Source of the DNA: SIG636 sp045592105
GTDB lineage: Bacteria > Bacillota > Clostridia > Oscillospirales > CAG-382
Direction of reading: 5' to 3'
Length of the DNA: 64,000 nt
NCBI GenBank assembly: GCA_045592105.1
Contig: JAZNUB010000066.1
Location: 46,649-110,648 of the forward strand
Positions 44,029 to 52,491 of the stretch are shown in pieces (position 1 is the first letter of the stretch; every line of letters begins with the position of its first letter). The translations under genes were made by a program, and so were the position numbers. The notes under the pieces are model-generated. The model saw only the letters and a program-made list of their open reading frames with translations. It was not told the origin of the DNA and searched no databases.

Positions 44029-45111
44029 TTAAGGAGTATATTCGGTATAATGATAAATTGAATTATTCATATCAAAATTTAAATTAAACTCATCGATGGC
44101 TGATGAAATAATCGATAAATTATCAAGTACCAAATCAAAAAGAATTTTATTGAGTTTACAATATTCATCAATATGTTCACGATTGAACTCTCTATGCATA
44201 CGCCCACATCTACCTTTGCATATTTGATTATAATTGCAGGGGGTACATATGGTGTCCTTAAGAGAAAACTCATCAAATGTTATGCCATTTTTAAGATCGC
44301 CTATCAAATTTTTCTGTGTAGTCATGTCCTCTGCACAAGTATAGCATGCACCATTGGTCTGAATAAATATAATACTTTCATTATATCCACAGCAAAATGA
44401 AGTAGGCATTTGTTTATTAAGCGAAAAATTTGTTGCAGCTATAAAAGGAATAAAGTTCAAAAGAATTCCTTTTTGCAAATAACTTAACCATAGATCAAAT
44501 GTTAAATTCAATTCATAATTGTAAGACTTATAGAATCTAGAAAAATCACCAAAGGTATAACAATTCTCCAATTGCCAATACATTGCATCAAAGAAAATAT
44601 TGAATAAAGAAACTTCAGAATACAAACTAGTATTTTCAGTAATGGTTAATCTACCTATAATTGGCACATTTTTCTTTCGTCTAATGGTGTTTACTGAGTC
44701 AGTCAAAGATTTGAAATAGCCTTCATTTAATTGTGCATGTGGTACCATATCATAATTTATTGATAGCATTATTGCATCAATGTTAAGTAGAATATCATCT
44801 GGTATTGCGCCAAGCAGTATGCCGTTTGTATGTAACATATAGGTATATTTATACGGTACATTTATATTGTTTTTATGCGATTGTATAATCTCACGTATAT
44901 ATTTATAATTGAGAGTGGGTTCTCCGCCGAAAAACACTATATCCGCGCACTGATCATTGTATTTAAGTTGTGTAGTGTGAATAAATTGATTGAGTTCGTC
45001 TAACGAATATATTGGCTCAGACGGTATGCTGTGTTTTTCATTTCTAAGTAATACTGAGCAATATTTACAGTTAAGATTACAGTTATTAGTTATAAAGATG
45101 TAATATTCCAT
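44029..45111 (-). CDS. Radical SAM/SPASM-type enzyme, module 2
   Basis: 360 residues. The [4Fe-4S] motif CX3CX2C (Cys11, Cys15, Cys18 in NNCNLNCKYC) is at the N-terminus, followed by the SAM-binding VFFGGEPTLNYKY. The C-terminal half has SPASM-type cysteines (FCCGYNES, GACYTCAED, CTPCNYNQICKGRCGRMHRE). Such enzymes usually modify ribosomal peptides or act as sulfatase/dehydrogenase maturases. No short Cys-rich precursor peptide gene is visible nearby. The start at ATG 45111 follows AAGGAG, which lies directly against site D. Convergent with the TIR-GNAT gene, stops adjoining. Confidence 0.88.
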   Translation of the reverse strand: MEYYIFITNNCNLNCKYCSVLLRNEKHSIPSEPIYSLDELNQFIHTTQLKYNDQCADIVFFGGEPTLNYKYIREIIQSHKNNINVPYKYTYMLHTNGILLGAIPDDILLNIDAIMLSINYDMVPHAQLNEGYFKSLTDSVNTIRRKKNVPIIGRLTITENTSLYSEVSLFNIFFDAMYWQLENCYTFGDFSRFYKSYNYELNLTFDLWLSYLQKGILLNFIPFIAATNFSLNKQMPTSFCCGYNESIIFIQTNGACYTCAEDMTTQKNLIGDLKNGITFDEFSLKDTICTPCNYNQICKGRCGRMHREFNREHIDEYCKLNKILFDLVLDNLSIISSAIDEFNLNFDMNNSIYHYTEYTP

Positions 45112-45121
45112 TTTGTTCTCC

Positions 45122-45155
45122 TTTTTACTTACAATAATTAATAGTTATTGTAGGT
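45122..45155 (-). repeat. Xer/dif-like site D (core CTATTAA, opposite orientation to C)
   Basis: Plus strand ACTTACAATAA (45127-45137), TTAATAG (45138-45144), TTATTGTA (45145-45152). On the minus strand the core reads CTATTAA. 31 bases match site C in inverted orientation. The radical SAM gene's ribosome site follows directly. Confidence 0.8.
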
Positions 45156-45221
45156 AAAACGCAGACAATTACAGCGGCAAACGGCTAAGTGCATCGCTTG
45201 TGTTTTCAAAAAAAGAAGAAA

Positions 45222-45269
45222 CAATGGATATATTAGAGAAAGAAGGTACAATGGATATATTAGAGAAAT
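45222..45269 (+). repeat. Two tandem 21-bp direct repeats (27-bp period)
   Basis: ACAATGGATATATTAGAGAA occurs at 45222 and again at 45249. In frame this encodes MDILEKEGTMDILEKYSE, in what looks like the remnant of a longer gene. Confidence 0.7.
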
Positions 45270-45334
45270 ATAGCGAGAGAAAAAGAGCAGGCATAAAAAC
45301 TGCTCCACAATAACGAAAATACAGAGAATTACAA

Positions 45335-45378
45335 ATACCGAGCGTTCATAACAGACTTGAGTTATGAACGCTCGGTAT
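45335..45378. repeat. 18-bp perfect inverted repeat with an 8-base loop
   Basis: ATACCGAGCGTTCATAAC and its exact complement flank AGACTTGA. No T run follows on either side, so it is not a clear terminator. It sits where the AT-rich island meets the ABC-exporter operon. Confidence 0.75.
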
Positions 45379-45420
45379 GATGTATTCAATAATATAATTG
45401 ATTTAAGTTTAGATGAATTA

Positions 45421-45480
45421 TTATCAGCAGATAGTCGTCCTGTGGCATTGCGCCTGAGGCGACTTTTGTTTTTTGCGCCT
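45421..45480 (-). pseudogene. Fragment of a serine recombinase gene
   Basis: 18 bases (45424-45441) are identical to 36549-36566 in the intact recombinase gene. Translated on the minus strand it gives KVASGAMPQDDYLL against KAAARHKAEDDYLL in the intact enzyme. This is the trace of an older element. Confidence 0.55.
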
Positions 45481-45645
45481 GTATGAACGCAGTTAAACGA
45501 ATCCTATAAAACTGTTGGCTGTGTTCTACGTTAGTGAATGCTTTGCTAAATTTGTACTCCCTTGATGTTTTATTTGTTTATTAGCTTTTTAGTTATTACA
45601 CTTCAAACAGATTAAAGGAAACGAAGTGTTTACAACAATCTACCA

Positions 45646-46440
45646 TCAAGTATTTAAAGAGAACCCAACCATTGATTGTGTAACCGGGTTATAAATTATT
45701 ACCAGTTCAAAGCTATCGGTGGAAAAGGTTATTGCAAGTTTGTTTTCGAAAACGGACTGAGTTACTGAACAAATCAATGGGTTTGGTAATAGGTCGTATT
45801 GATTTGTGATTGTAAAAACCTTTGTTATATACTCCCAAAACGGAAGACTTTCTTTCGGTAATTCCGATTGGCCCAAAAAAGAAGGGATCCCGTTGCTTTC
45901 AAACACTGTATATTTAACCCCGGTTGTGAAGGGCTTTACAGCATCGGCTATCTTTTTCGATTCCGACAAAAGTGCATCTTTATCAAGGCTTGACCCTTGA
46001 TACTTCTTTTCATCACACTCAAAGTAGACTAATTTGCTTGTATCTGCCTCAAATACAAACTTTAAGCAATAATCTGTGTTACCGCAGTTTACGTCTATAT
46101 TCTCCGCAAATATATATTTACCAAGGCTGTCGGTTTTGAGAGAACCGTCTAAATTAATTTTGGATATCGGAGCTTTATATCCAAGCATAGAAAGCGCTTT
46201 TTCAACGGAACTTTTCAATTCATCGCTGTTTGTGCTAACAGGAATGCTGCTTCCATCAATAAAGCTTTGCCAAGGGAACAACGGTGCAGAGCTTTGCTGT
46301 AAAGTATCTATAGAGGGAAAGTCTATTTCATACGTACTGTTTTTATAATCCGGCAAGTAACGGGAGGCAAAAGGAAAAACTGCCAGCGATATAGCTACAG
46401 CTATTGATACTGCCATTATTGAAAGTATAGCGTTTTTCAT
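45646..46440 (-). CDS. Exported protein accompanying a two-component system, unknown function
   Basis: 264 residues with an N-terminal signal anchor (AILSIMAVSIAVAISLAVFP). A single extracytoplasmic domain contains two similar halves (ELKSSVEKALSMLGYKAPIS and VKYTVFESNGIPSFLG...), perhaps a YycI-like accessory fold. It overlaps the upstream kinase gene by 4 bases. A regulator of the kinase in the envelope is a reasonable guess. Confidence 0.65.
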   Translation of the reverse strand: MKNAILSIMAVSIAVAISLAVFPFASRYLPDYKNSTYEIDFPSIDTLQQSSAPLFPWQSFIDGSSIPVSTNSDELKSSVEKALSMLGYKAPISKINLDGSLKTDSLGKYIFAENIDVNCGNTDYCLKFVFEADTSKLVYFECDEKKYQGSSLDKDALLSESKKIADAVKPFTTGVKYTVFESNGIPSFLGQSELPKESLPFWEYITKVFTITNQYDLLPNPLICSVTQSVFENKLAITFSTDSFELVIIYNPVTQSMVGFSLNT

Positions 46441-47837
46441 TCTTGCCCCTCCTTCCAGATTACAGAAACACTTGTGCCTTTACCCTTCTCGCTGTTGATT
46501 TGCAAATTAGCCCCGTGTTGCTTTGCGATTTCCGCACACAGGGTCAAGCCAAGCCCTGCCCCGTTGTTTTTCCTTGAGCGTGCCTTGTCTGCCATATAGA
46601 ACGGTTCCGTAACTTTGCTTATTTCCTCTTCGCTCATACCTATACCTTCATCGGTCACGGTAACCGTTTTTGCCCCGTTTGCGGACATGCAATCCAAGTA
46701 AATACTGCCGCCTACATCTGAAGCTTTAACAGCGTTATCAATTAAATTGTACAGCAAGGAAACAAACAGTTCTTTGTCTATGCACAAGAAGGTATCGTCA
46801 CAAGAAACGCTTAATTTAAGTTCCTTGGTTTCAAGCAAGGGTTTTATGGCTACGGAAACCTCCCCAAAAAGCTCCTTAGCTTTAAGTTCTTGAAGGTCTA
46901 AGGAAATATGCTCAGCGGTAGTAAGCTGTAAGAGCTTTTCGGAAAGCGTTTTAAGCCGCTCCGCTTCTTTTTCTATGACCTTGGCATATTCCATCCGCTT
47001 TCCTTCAGGGATATCTTTTAAATTCAGAAGAAGATTTGAAAACCCTATAATAGAGGTAAGCGGTGTTTTCATTTCGTGGGAGAAATTGTCTATGAATTGC
47101 TTTCTGCCATCGGACAAAAGCTGCAACTGATTTGTTCGCTTTTCAAGAGCATCAACGGTGGTGTTGATGTTTTTGGTCAAGGTTCTTAGCTCGCCACTAC
47201 CTTTTTCCTTTATTCTAAGGTCAATCTTTCCTTTTGCTATCTCGTTTAACGCACTGTTGATATTTGATAATGGCGATAAAAAATAATAGGTTAGGAAAAG
47301 TATAATAAGGGCTACGACAAACGTTATGGAGTAATTAATCACCTGCAGTTTGTACAGACTTTGCTCCCATCCGTCATACAAAGGCGTAAGGTCATATTCA
47401 AACCAAAAAGAATACTCGGCACCCTCCAGCTTCACGGCAACGGCGCTTGTTAATAATGTTTTGTCATTTTGCGATTGTATTACTGCCTTGCCGTAATCGG
47501 CATCTGCAAAGCTAAAGCCGTCAACCGAGGAATACACTATGTCATTATTTGATAACACGGCAAAGCCTTTTTTCTCGGAGCTGTTTTGAACTAGTTTTTC
47601 TTTGATAATATCAGCAACTGCGGAGTCCGAAAGCAACTGCAAGGGTGCTTCCTGCTTTTTGCTTTTCACCTCAAAAACTATCTCCTCTAAAAGCTTGTCT
47701 TGAAAACGAAGGTTGTTGTTTACCTCGTTCTCTATAGCCACCGCACGGTTTTGGGATACAACCATAAGTGTTGTTACGGACAAGGATATAGAGACAAGCA
47801 AAAACACCGCAATAAATACTTTAAGCCACAACTTCAT
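46437..47837 (-). CDS. Sensor histidine kinase (HAMP-type)
   Basis: 466 residues. Two transmembrane helices (8-28 and 166-188) enclose a sensor of about 140 residues. A HAMP linker (FLSPLSNINSALNEIAKGKI) follows, then the H-box DNFSHEMKTPLTSIIGFSN, N-box YNLIDNAVKASD, and the boxes VTDEGIGM and GAGLGLTLCAEIAKQHG. It overlaps the regulator's stop by one base. With the downstream-listed ABC genes it forms an antimicrobial-response-like set. Confidence 0.93.
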   Translation of the reverse strand: MKLWLKVFIAVFLLVSISLSVTTLMVVSQNRAVAIENEVNNNLRFQDKLLEEIVFEVKSKKQEAPLQLLSDSAVADIIKEKLVQNSSEKKGFAVLSNNDIVYSSVDGFSFADADYGKAVIQSQNDKTLLTSAVAVKLEGAEYSFWFEYDLTPLYDGWEQSLYKLQVINYSITFVVALIILFLTYYFLSPLSNINSALNEIAKGKIDLRIKEKGSGELRTLTKNINTTVDALEKRTNQLQLLSDGRKQFIDNFSHEMKTPLTSIIGFSNLLLNLKDIPEGKRMEYAKVIEKEAERLKTLSEKLLQLTTAEHISLDLQELKAKELFGEVSVAIKPLLETKELKLSVSCDDTFLCIDKELFVSLLYNLIDNAVKASDVGGSIYLDCMSANGAKTVTVTDEGIGMSEEEISKVTEPFYMADKARSRKNNGAGLGLTLCAEIAKQHGANLQINSEKGKGTSVSVIWKEGQE

Positions 47838-48493
47838 TATAAATTTTCCAATCTGTACCCGAGTTTGGGAATAGAAACTATTTTGTCTTTAAGCCCTGTT
47901 TTCTTCCTAAGTGTTTGTATGTGAATGTCAACAGTTCGTGTCTCGCCGATAAAATCAACTCCCCAGATCTGGTTAAGCAAGCGCTCTCTGGTGACAGCCA
48001 CATTGATATTTTTTATAAAGAACTCCAAAAGAGCAAATTCCTTATTGGTTAGCTTTATGCGTTCGCCGCATTTGGTAACGGTATGGTCCTTTGTGTCAAG
48101 AACTATGTCGCCGTAAACCAATACAGATGAGTTTTTGTTAGCTCTGCGCAATACAACCTCTATTCTTGCCAACAACTCAAGGGGTTTGAAAGGCTTGGTT
48201 ATATAGTCCTCCGCCCCTGCTCTAAGACCCTTTACTATATCTGCAACGTTTTGAAGTGCCGTAACGAAAATAACGGGTATATGCTTTTCGTTCAACTTTA
48301 AAAGCAGCTCGTAACCATCTATTTCGGGCAGCATAATGTCCAACAAGGCTAAATCAAAGGTACCTTCTTTAATTGTATCCATTGCCGTTTTTCCGTCAGC
48401 GCAAATGTGGCAACCATACCCTGCAATAGACAGTGTTTCATTTAGTAAAAGAGAGATGCTGTCATCGTCTTCCACAATAAGTATATTTACCAT
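47837..48493 (-). CDS. OmpR/PhoB-family response regulator
   Basis: 218 residues from ATG 48493, 10 bases after GGAGGG; the TTG at 48502 is too close to that site. Receiver Asp52 lies in LALLDIMLPEIDG and Lys in YITKPFKP. The winged helix has EFALLEFFIKNINVAVTRER and TVDIHIQTLRKKTGL. First gene of a regulator-kinase-exported protein operon, directly downstream of the ABC operon on the same strand. Confidence 0.93.
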   Translation of the reverse strand: MVNILIVEDDDSISLLLNETLSIAGYGCHICADGKTAMDTIKEGTFDLALLDIMLPEIDGYELLLKLNEKHIPVIFVTALQNVADIVKGLRAGAEDYITKPFKPLELLARIEVVLRRANKNSSVLVYGDIVLDTKDHTVTKCGERIKLTNKEFALLEFFIKNINVAVTRERLLNQIWGVDFIGETRTVDIHIQTLRKKTGLKDKIVSIPKLGYRLENL

Positions 48494-48527
48494 CTTACAC
48501 AAACCCTCCTTTACAATTAAAAGCCGC

Positions 48528-48561
48528 TACGCCTTGATTATTTTACGATAACCAAGGCGTT
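48528..48561 (-). terminator. Possible terminator between the ABC and two-component operons
   Basis: CGCCTTG and CAAGGCG pair across about 16 bases. On the minus strand CTTTT follows a few bases later. The structure is weak, and the region may also hold the promoter of the regulator gene. Confidence 0.35.
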
Positions 48562-48625
48562 TATCTTAATTTATGATACCATGTTTCAGCGGCAAAATCA
48601 ACACATTAAAAAGTGGCAACCGCGC

Positions 48626-49555
48626 TTATGAATCAACTATTGTTTTCTGTAGCTCATCAAGCACAAGCATTGAAACGTTTTGAGGCCAGTACATTGAATC
48701 GTTTGCGGGGTTTAATACAAGGCAGGCGGTAAAATACGCAAAAGCGGAGTCGGGCACAGCGAATATATACGTGCTTTTAAGGCTTTGGCTTGCCAAAAAA
48801 TCGTTATACACATATAGTTTTGTTCCCTCTCCCGGCATAAGTGATATATAAACGGGCCGCACCGACCAGAAATGCTCTCCTTTATCATTAAAGAACATTA
48901 TACTACCAAAGCCGTTAGAAAGGTATTCCGATATAGTGTGCCCTGATTTATTGGTTACGGTGGTTTCCATAACGATATAACTAAAACCCTCTTTAAGAAT
49001 GCCCTCTTCGTCAAATGCCACGTTGTTTTTATCAACTATAAGCTGGGACGCATCGGAAAGACCTAACATCTCAAAGCTTTTTACCGAATAGCAGTTATCT
49101 ATTTTATATGAAATTTGCTCCCCGTGATAGGACACGGTAACGGCGTTCTTCTGTTTATTGCCAAAATCCTTGTTATACAAAGCTTTTAAGTTATCCTCGG
49201 TTGTTTGCACAAGGTCATAGAAATCATTAATATCAGGGTCAAGCGCTTCTGCGATCAGTCTTCTGTACTCCTCATAATCCTCGTAAGACAGACTATCCTT
49301 ATAAGTGTACTCGGGTACGCTGTGTTCTCGGCTAACAAACTCCTCTACTACCGGTTTTCCCCACTCATCGGTAATGATGTTACCGCTTTCATCGGTTTTG
49401 TAATTATAGCTTTCGTCTTTGCCATCGATAGTGTTTTTCAAATCGTTATACGATGCTCTGAAAAAGCCGCCGTATCTATCAAAAAGTGCATATACACCTA
49501 TGACTAACACTAACGAGCACAAAACTATGGTGATAATTTGTTTTGTTCTTTTCAT
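48626..49555 (-). CDS. Exported protein of the ABC operon, unknown function
   Basis: 309 residues. An N-terminal anchor (IITIVLCSLVLVIGVYALFD) precedes an acidic Tyr-rich linker and a beta-rich domain (about 150-290: FSYIVMETTVTNKSGHTISE, GEGTKLYVYNDFLASQ), which resembles DUF4352/DUF5028-type extracytoplasmic domains. It is 6 bp after the lipoprotein gene. Probably a surface partner of the transporter. Confidence 0.65.
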   Translation of the reverse strand: MKRTKQIITIVLCSLVLVIGVYALFDRYGGFFRASYNDLKNTIDGKDESYNYKTDESGNIITDEWGKPVVEEFVSREHSVPEYTYKDSLSYEDYEEYRRLIAEALDPDINDFYDLVQTTEDNLKALYNKDFGNKQKNAVTVSYHGEQISYKIDNCYSVKSFEMLGLSDASQLIVDKNNVAFDEEGILKEGFSYIVMETTVTNKSGHTISEYLSNGFGSIMFFNDKGEHFWSVRPVYISLMPGEGTKLYVYNDFLASQSLKSTYIFAVPDSAFAYFTACLVLNPANDSMYWPQNVSMLVLDELQKTIVDS

Positions 49556-49561
49556 AACAGT

Positions 49562-50116
49562 CTACCCATTGATAAGTACAGAGTGTTTTTCGGGATACAA
49601 GCTAAAGGTAAGATAAAAGTTATCCTTATCAAAGGGATTGCCGTTACTTACACCGATAGATGTACCCCAAAAGGTATAAGGCAACCAAATCTCATAGCTT
49701 TTCCCAGAGGATATTTCTGTGCCTAAAGTCTCGGCACTGTCATTGTTAAGCCCCATAAACAGCTCTAAGTCCATCCCGTTTGAATAGTTGATATTCCCGA
49801 GGGTTGCCATATATAGCTCAGGCGTCTTGGGGGTGTCGCTTTTGTTGGTTGCTTTGATTTGTACGTAACAGCAGTAAACGTTGTTTTTTTCATCATTGGG
49901 GTTGTTAAGATTATATTTTTCGCAAAAAGCACCTATAGTCATTATTTGGCAGTCCAGGACCGTAATTTCCAAGCCGTCAAAAGTAAAGGCTTCCCTAAGG
50001 GTGTATATGTGTGCAATCGGTTCGGGATATAATGAGTTTATATGTACAGCGGAAAAGGCGCAACCAAGAACAAACAGCGAAGATAAGCATATGCATAATA
50101 TCTTAAAGGCTTTCAT
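49562..50116 (-). CDS. Small lipoprotein with an extracytoplasmic beta domain
   Basis: 184 residues. The signal peptide ends FVLGCAF, with Cys19 as likely lipidation site. The domain (TFDGLEITVLDCQIMTIGAF ... YVQIKATNKSDTPKTPELYM) is of the same general type as the neighbouring 309-residue protein. It overlaps the ATPase gene by 4 bases, so the two are co-translated. Function unknown. Confidence 0.65.
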   Translation of the reverse strand: MKAFKILCICLSSLFVLGCAFSAVHINSLYPEPIAHIYTLREAFTFDGLEITVLDCQIMTIGAFCEKYNLNNPNDEKNNVYCCYVQIKATNKSDTPKTPELYMATLGNINYSNGMDLELFMGLNNDSAETLGTEISSGKSYEIWLPYTFWGTSIGVSNGNPFDKDNFYLTFSLYPEKHSVLING

Positions 50117-50769
50117 TTAAGTTGTTCCTCCTTGTTCTCCACATTCTTTATCCTGCCGTTTTCAATGGTAATAACGGTATCTGACAGATCAACAAGGGCG
50201 GCGGCATCGTGGCAAGCAAGTATAACCAACGCTCCGCGCTGTTTTTCTTTTATTATAAGTTCCTTTACCTTTTCGGCAGTTTCCGCATCAAGAGCATTAA
50301 AGGGCTCGTCCAGTATTACGATATCGGGTTCTTCCATTATTGCGGCGGCAATCCCCAACTTTTGTTTCATTCCCAAGGAGAATTTTCTGTAGGTTCGTTT
50401 ATCATCCTTGTTAAGTCCTACAAGCTCCAAAACCTCACCGATGCGATCATCCGTAGCCTTGCCCTTAATATCTGCTAACAGCTTTAGGTTTTTATATCCC
50501 GTGCAATTCGGCAGGAAAGCAGGAGCTTCGATAAGCACACCTATACTGCGGGGAAAAGATATATCCTTACCTAAAATTTCGCCGTTAATGGAAACTTCTC
50601 CTGCACTTGGGTATATTAGACCGCATATTGCACGGATAAGCATAGTTTTGCCGCTTCCGTTTACACCTCTAAGGCCGTATATGTTACCTCCCACAAGGCT
50701 TAGATTCACGTTATCCAGTATAGTGTTGTGTTTTATAACTTTTGTATAATCTTTTATCTCCAATACCAT
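50113..50769 (-). CDS. ABC transporter ATP-binding protein
   Basis: 218 residues from ATG 50769, which follows GAGGAGG by about 7 bases; upstream in-frame starts precede that site. Walker A is GLRGVNGSGKTMLIRAICGL, the signature SLGMKQKLGIAAAIMEEPDI, Walker B IVILDEPFNALD, and the switch His is in ILACHDAA. It belongs to the BcrA/antibiotic-export type and pairs with the two permeases encoded just upstream. Confidence 0.93.
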   Translation of the reverse strand: MVLEIKDYTKVIKHNTILDNVNLSLVGGNIYGLRGVNGSGKTMLIRAICGLIYPSAGEVSINGEILGKDISFPRSIGVLIEAPAFLPNCTGYKNLKLLADIKGKATDDRIGEVLELVGLNKDDKRTYRKFSLGMKQKLGIAAAIMEEPDIVILDEPFNALDAETAEKVKELIIKEKQRGALVILACHDAAALVDLSDTVITIENGRIKNVENKEEQLK

Positions 50770-50782
50770 ATGCGTGTCCTCC

Positions 50783-51661
50783 TCAGGTAATTGCTTTTTC
50801 CAAAAAGTCATACTTTTTAAGAGATATACACCCTAATACGACAGATAATAATATTGCTGCAAGCAACACCGCCAAGGCTATTCTCTGGTCTATACCGCTT
50901 ATACCTTTTATACTTAAAAATATATCTGAGCTTACAACCGTTTCGTTCCTAAAAAGCATAGAATAGTTGCCTATTAAAAAGTAAGAGACATAATAAGCCG
51001 AAGCACTTGTATACGCTACGACAAATATATAGCTGAATACGGGTTTCACCCACAGGGAAATTAAAAGCTGAAACAAGGACAGCAAAAATGATGTCAGTAT
51101 GGGTAATAATATTAACCCCGCAGTAAGCTCTGACGCAGAAAGCAACGATGAATTAATACCTACTACATACATATAAATCTCGCCGGAGAGGGATAATGAT
51201 GGAGTTCCTGCAAGCACGGAGTAAACAAACACAGCGGCGTACCCCGTAAGATAAAACAAAGCAACGCTAACAAAGCAATACGCCACCTTACCTATAAACC
51301 AAAAGGATTTGCGTGTGGTTCTAAGAAGTATTTGCAGTCCTTGTCCCGACATATCTCTATTGGCATAGTTGCCTATCAGAAAAGCGATATAAAGCTGTAT
51401 ACTAAGCCAGGTTATGGGTATTTCAAACTTCAAGCTTTGGGCAGGAATATATACCTTCATCCCGCTGAATATGTATAGCAATAAGTCCGCAAAGCTTGGG
51501 GCGTACTCCTTACCCTGTAATTCCCAAGTTCCCATAAAACGATAGTACAACATAAAACAAAACACAAGGAAAATTAAGGCTGTCCCTAAAAGCTTATATT
51601 TGTTTAAGCTAAAGCTGTTTTTTATATCACGCTTTACTATAAGCATAAGTTCTCTTGTCAT
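50783..51661 (-). CDS. ABC-2-type permease subunit
   Basis: 292 residues with about six transmembrane helices (25-43, 85-102, 118-150, 165-195, 200-225, 262-282). A cytoplasmic basic N-terminus and an amphipathic start of the first helix match ABC-2 permeases. It overlaps the upstream permease by 4 bases. Confidence 0.85.
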   Translation of the reverse strand: MTRELMLIVKRDIKNSFSLNKYKLLGTALIFLVFCFMLYYRFMGTWELQGKEYAPSFADLLLYIFSGMKVYIPAQSLKFEIPITWLSIQLYIAFLIGNYANRDMSGQGLQILLRTTRKSFWFIGKVAYCFVSVALFYLTGYAAVFVYSVLAGTPSLSLSGEIYMYVVGINSSLLSASELTAGLILLPILTSFLLSLFQLLISLWVKPVFSYIFVVAYTSASAYYVSYFLIGNYSMLFRNETVVSSDIFLSIKGISGIDQRIALAVLLAAILLSVVLGCISLKKYDFLEKAIT

Positions 51662-52491
51662 AGCGTTTCATCCTTTTTACAACTCACAGTCATAAGCAAA
51701 GCGGTAATTACAAACAAGACCAATGCTTCAGTGGCTATCACGGTAAAATCCGTTGCCTCGCCTGAGCGTTGTGCCGGAGTTAAAAACATAAACGGAACAA
51801 ATTTTGCACTTTCGGCAGAATTGAATATGATATAAGCAAAAAGGTTAACAATAAACGGGAAAACCAGTGCCACAAATCCGCTTTCGGTAATCGCTCCCAT
51901 CGCCGTTGCCAAAACGGAAAACAAACCTGAATATGTAAAAATTATTACAAGATAAAAAAGCACATAGAGATTAGGACTTGTATAAAAAAGCTTGCTCCAC
52001 ATACAGTTTGCAAAAATCGTAGACGTACCCGTTACAGCTTGCGGAGTTAAAGAAGGAAGTGTTGCCGCAGACAACAAAATGTTTACTATTAAAGGCGTGA
52101 TTACAGTAACGCCTCCGCATAAAAAGGAGCATATATATTTTGAGATATAGTAATAGCTTTTTTTGCCTTTTAAAAAGAGATTTTTTGTGTAACCGCTTTT
52201 TCTGTCGCTGTGTAAAGAGCTCCCCCAAGGAACAGCCGCAAGTAACGGAAGTATTATGAAGAAGACGTAGGAAAGAAGTGTCCACCACTCGCCGCCTATC
52301 CACTTTTCGTACCAGGTGTGCGGATAAATAGTTCCTATACCCTTGCCTTCGAATTCCGAAAGGTATTTTCTTATAGGCAGTACATAAAGCGCCCAATGTA
52401 ATACGGAAACAAACAAACCTACAGCCAGGGCTATCCATAAACGCTTCTCATGTGCTATTCTTTTACACTCTAATTTTAAGTATTTTTTCAT
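51658..52491 (-). CDS. ABC-2-type permease subunit
   Basis: 277 residues from ATG 52491, just after GAGGCGGG; an earlier ATG (52503) precedes that site. Six transmembrane helices, with LKLECKRIAHEKRLWIALAV at the N-terminus and PWGSSLHSDRKSGYTKNLFL in the cytoplasmic loop, as in ABC-2 permeases. First gene of the five-gene ABC operon (52491-48626). Its promoter is probably in 52510-52560, where TTGCAA and TACAAA are 18 bases apart on the minus strand. Confidence 0.85.
   Translation of the reverse strand: MKKYLKLECKRIAHEKRLWIALAVGLFVSVLHWALYVLPIRKYLSEFEGKGIGTIYPHTWYEKWIGGEWWTLLSYVFFIILPLLAAVPWGSSLHSDRKSGYTKNLFLKGKKSYYYISKYICSFLCGGVTVITPLIVNILLSAATLPSLTPQAVTGTSTIFANCMWSKLFYTSPNLYVLFYLVIIFTYSGLFSVLATAMGAITESGFVALVFPFIVNLFAYIIFNSAESAKFVPFMFLTPAQRSGEATDFTVIATEALVLFVITALLMTVSCKKDETL

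Larger units (their letters stand above)
45156..45645. other. Junction region with repeats and mobile-element debris
   Basis: No intact gene. It holds an open plus-strand stretch (NYSGKRLSASLVFSKKEETM ... ending IKTAPQ at about 45313), tandem repeats, an 18-bp hairpin and a fragment of a serine recombinase gene. GC content rises to the core level on the right-hand side. Confidence 0.55.

Noticed and set aside
42547..45111. Thoeris or another known TIR defence system
   Set aside because: No ThsA (SIR2/SLOG) partner, no Argonaute and no cyclic-nucleotide synthase is encoded nearby.
40681..45155. The four palindromes as operators of a shared repressor
   Set aside because: An operator would not need pairwise-identical asymmetric cores of 7 bases in opposite orientations, with the identity extending beyond the palindrome only within pairs. 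Not fully excluded; kept as the main alternative.
45138..45389. Minus-strand hydrophobic frame of 83 codons
   Set aside because: It is antisense to tandem repeats and a hairpin; the low-complexity repeat translation explains its hydrophobicity.
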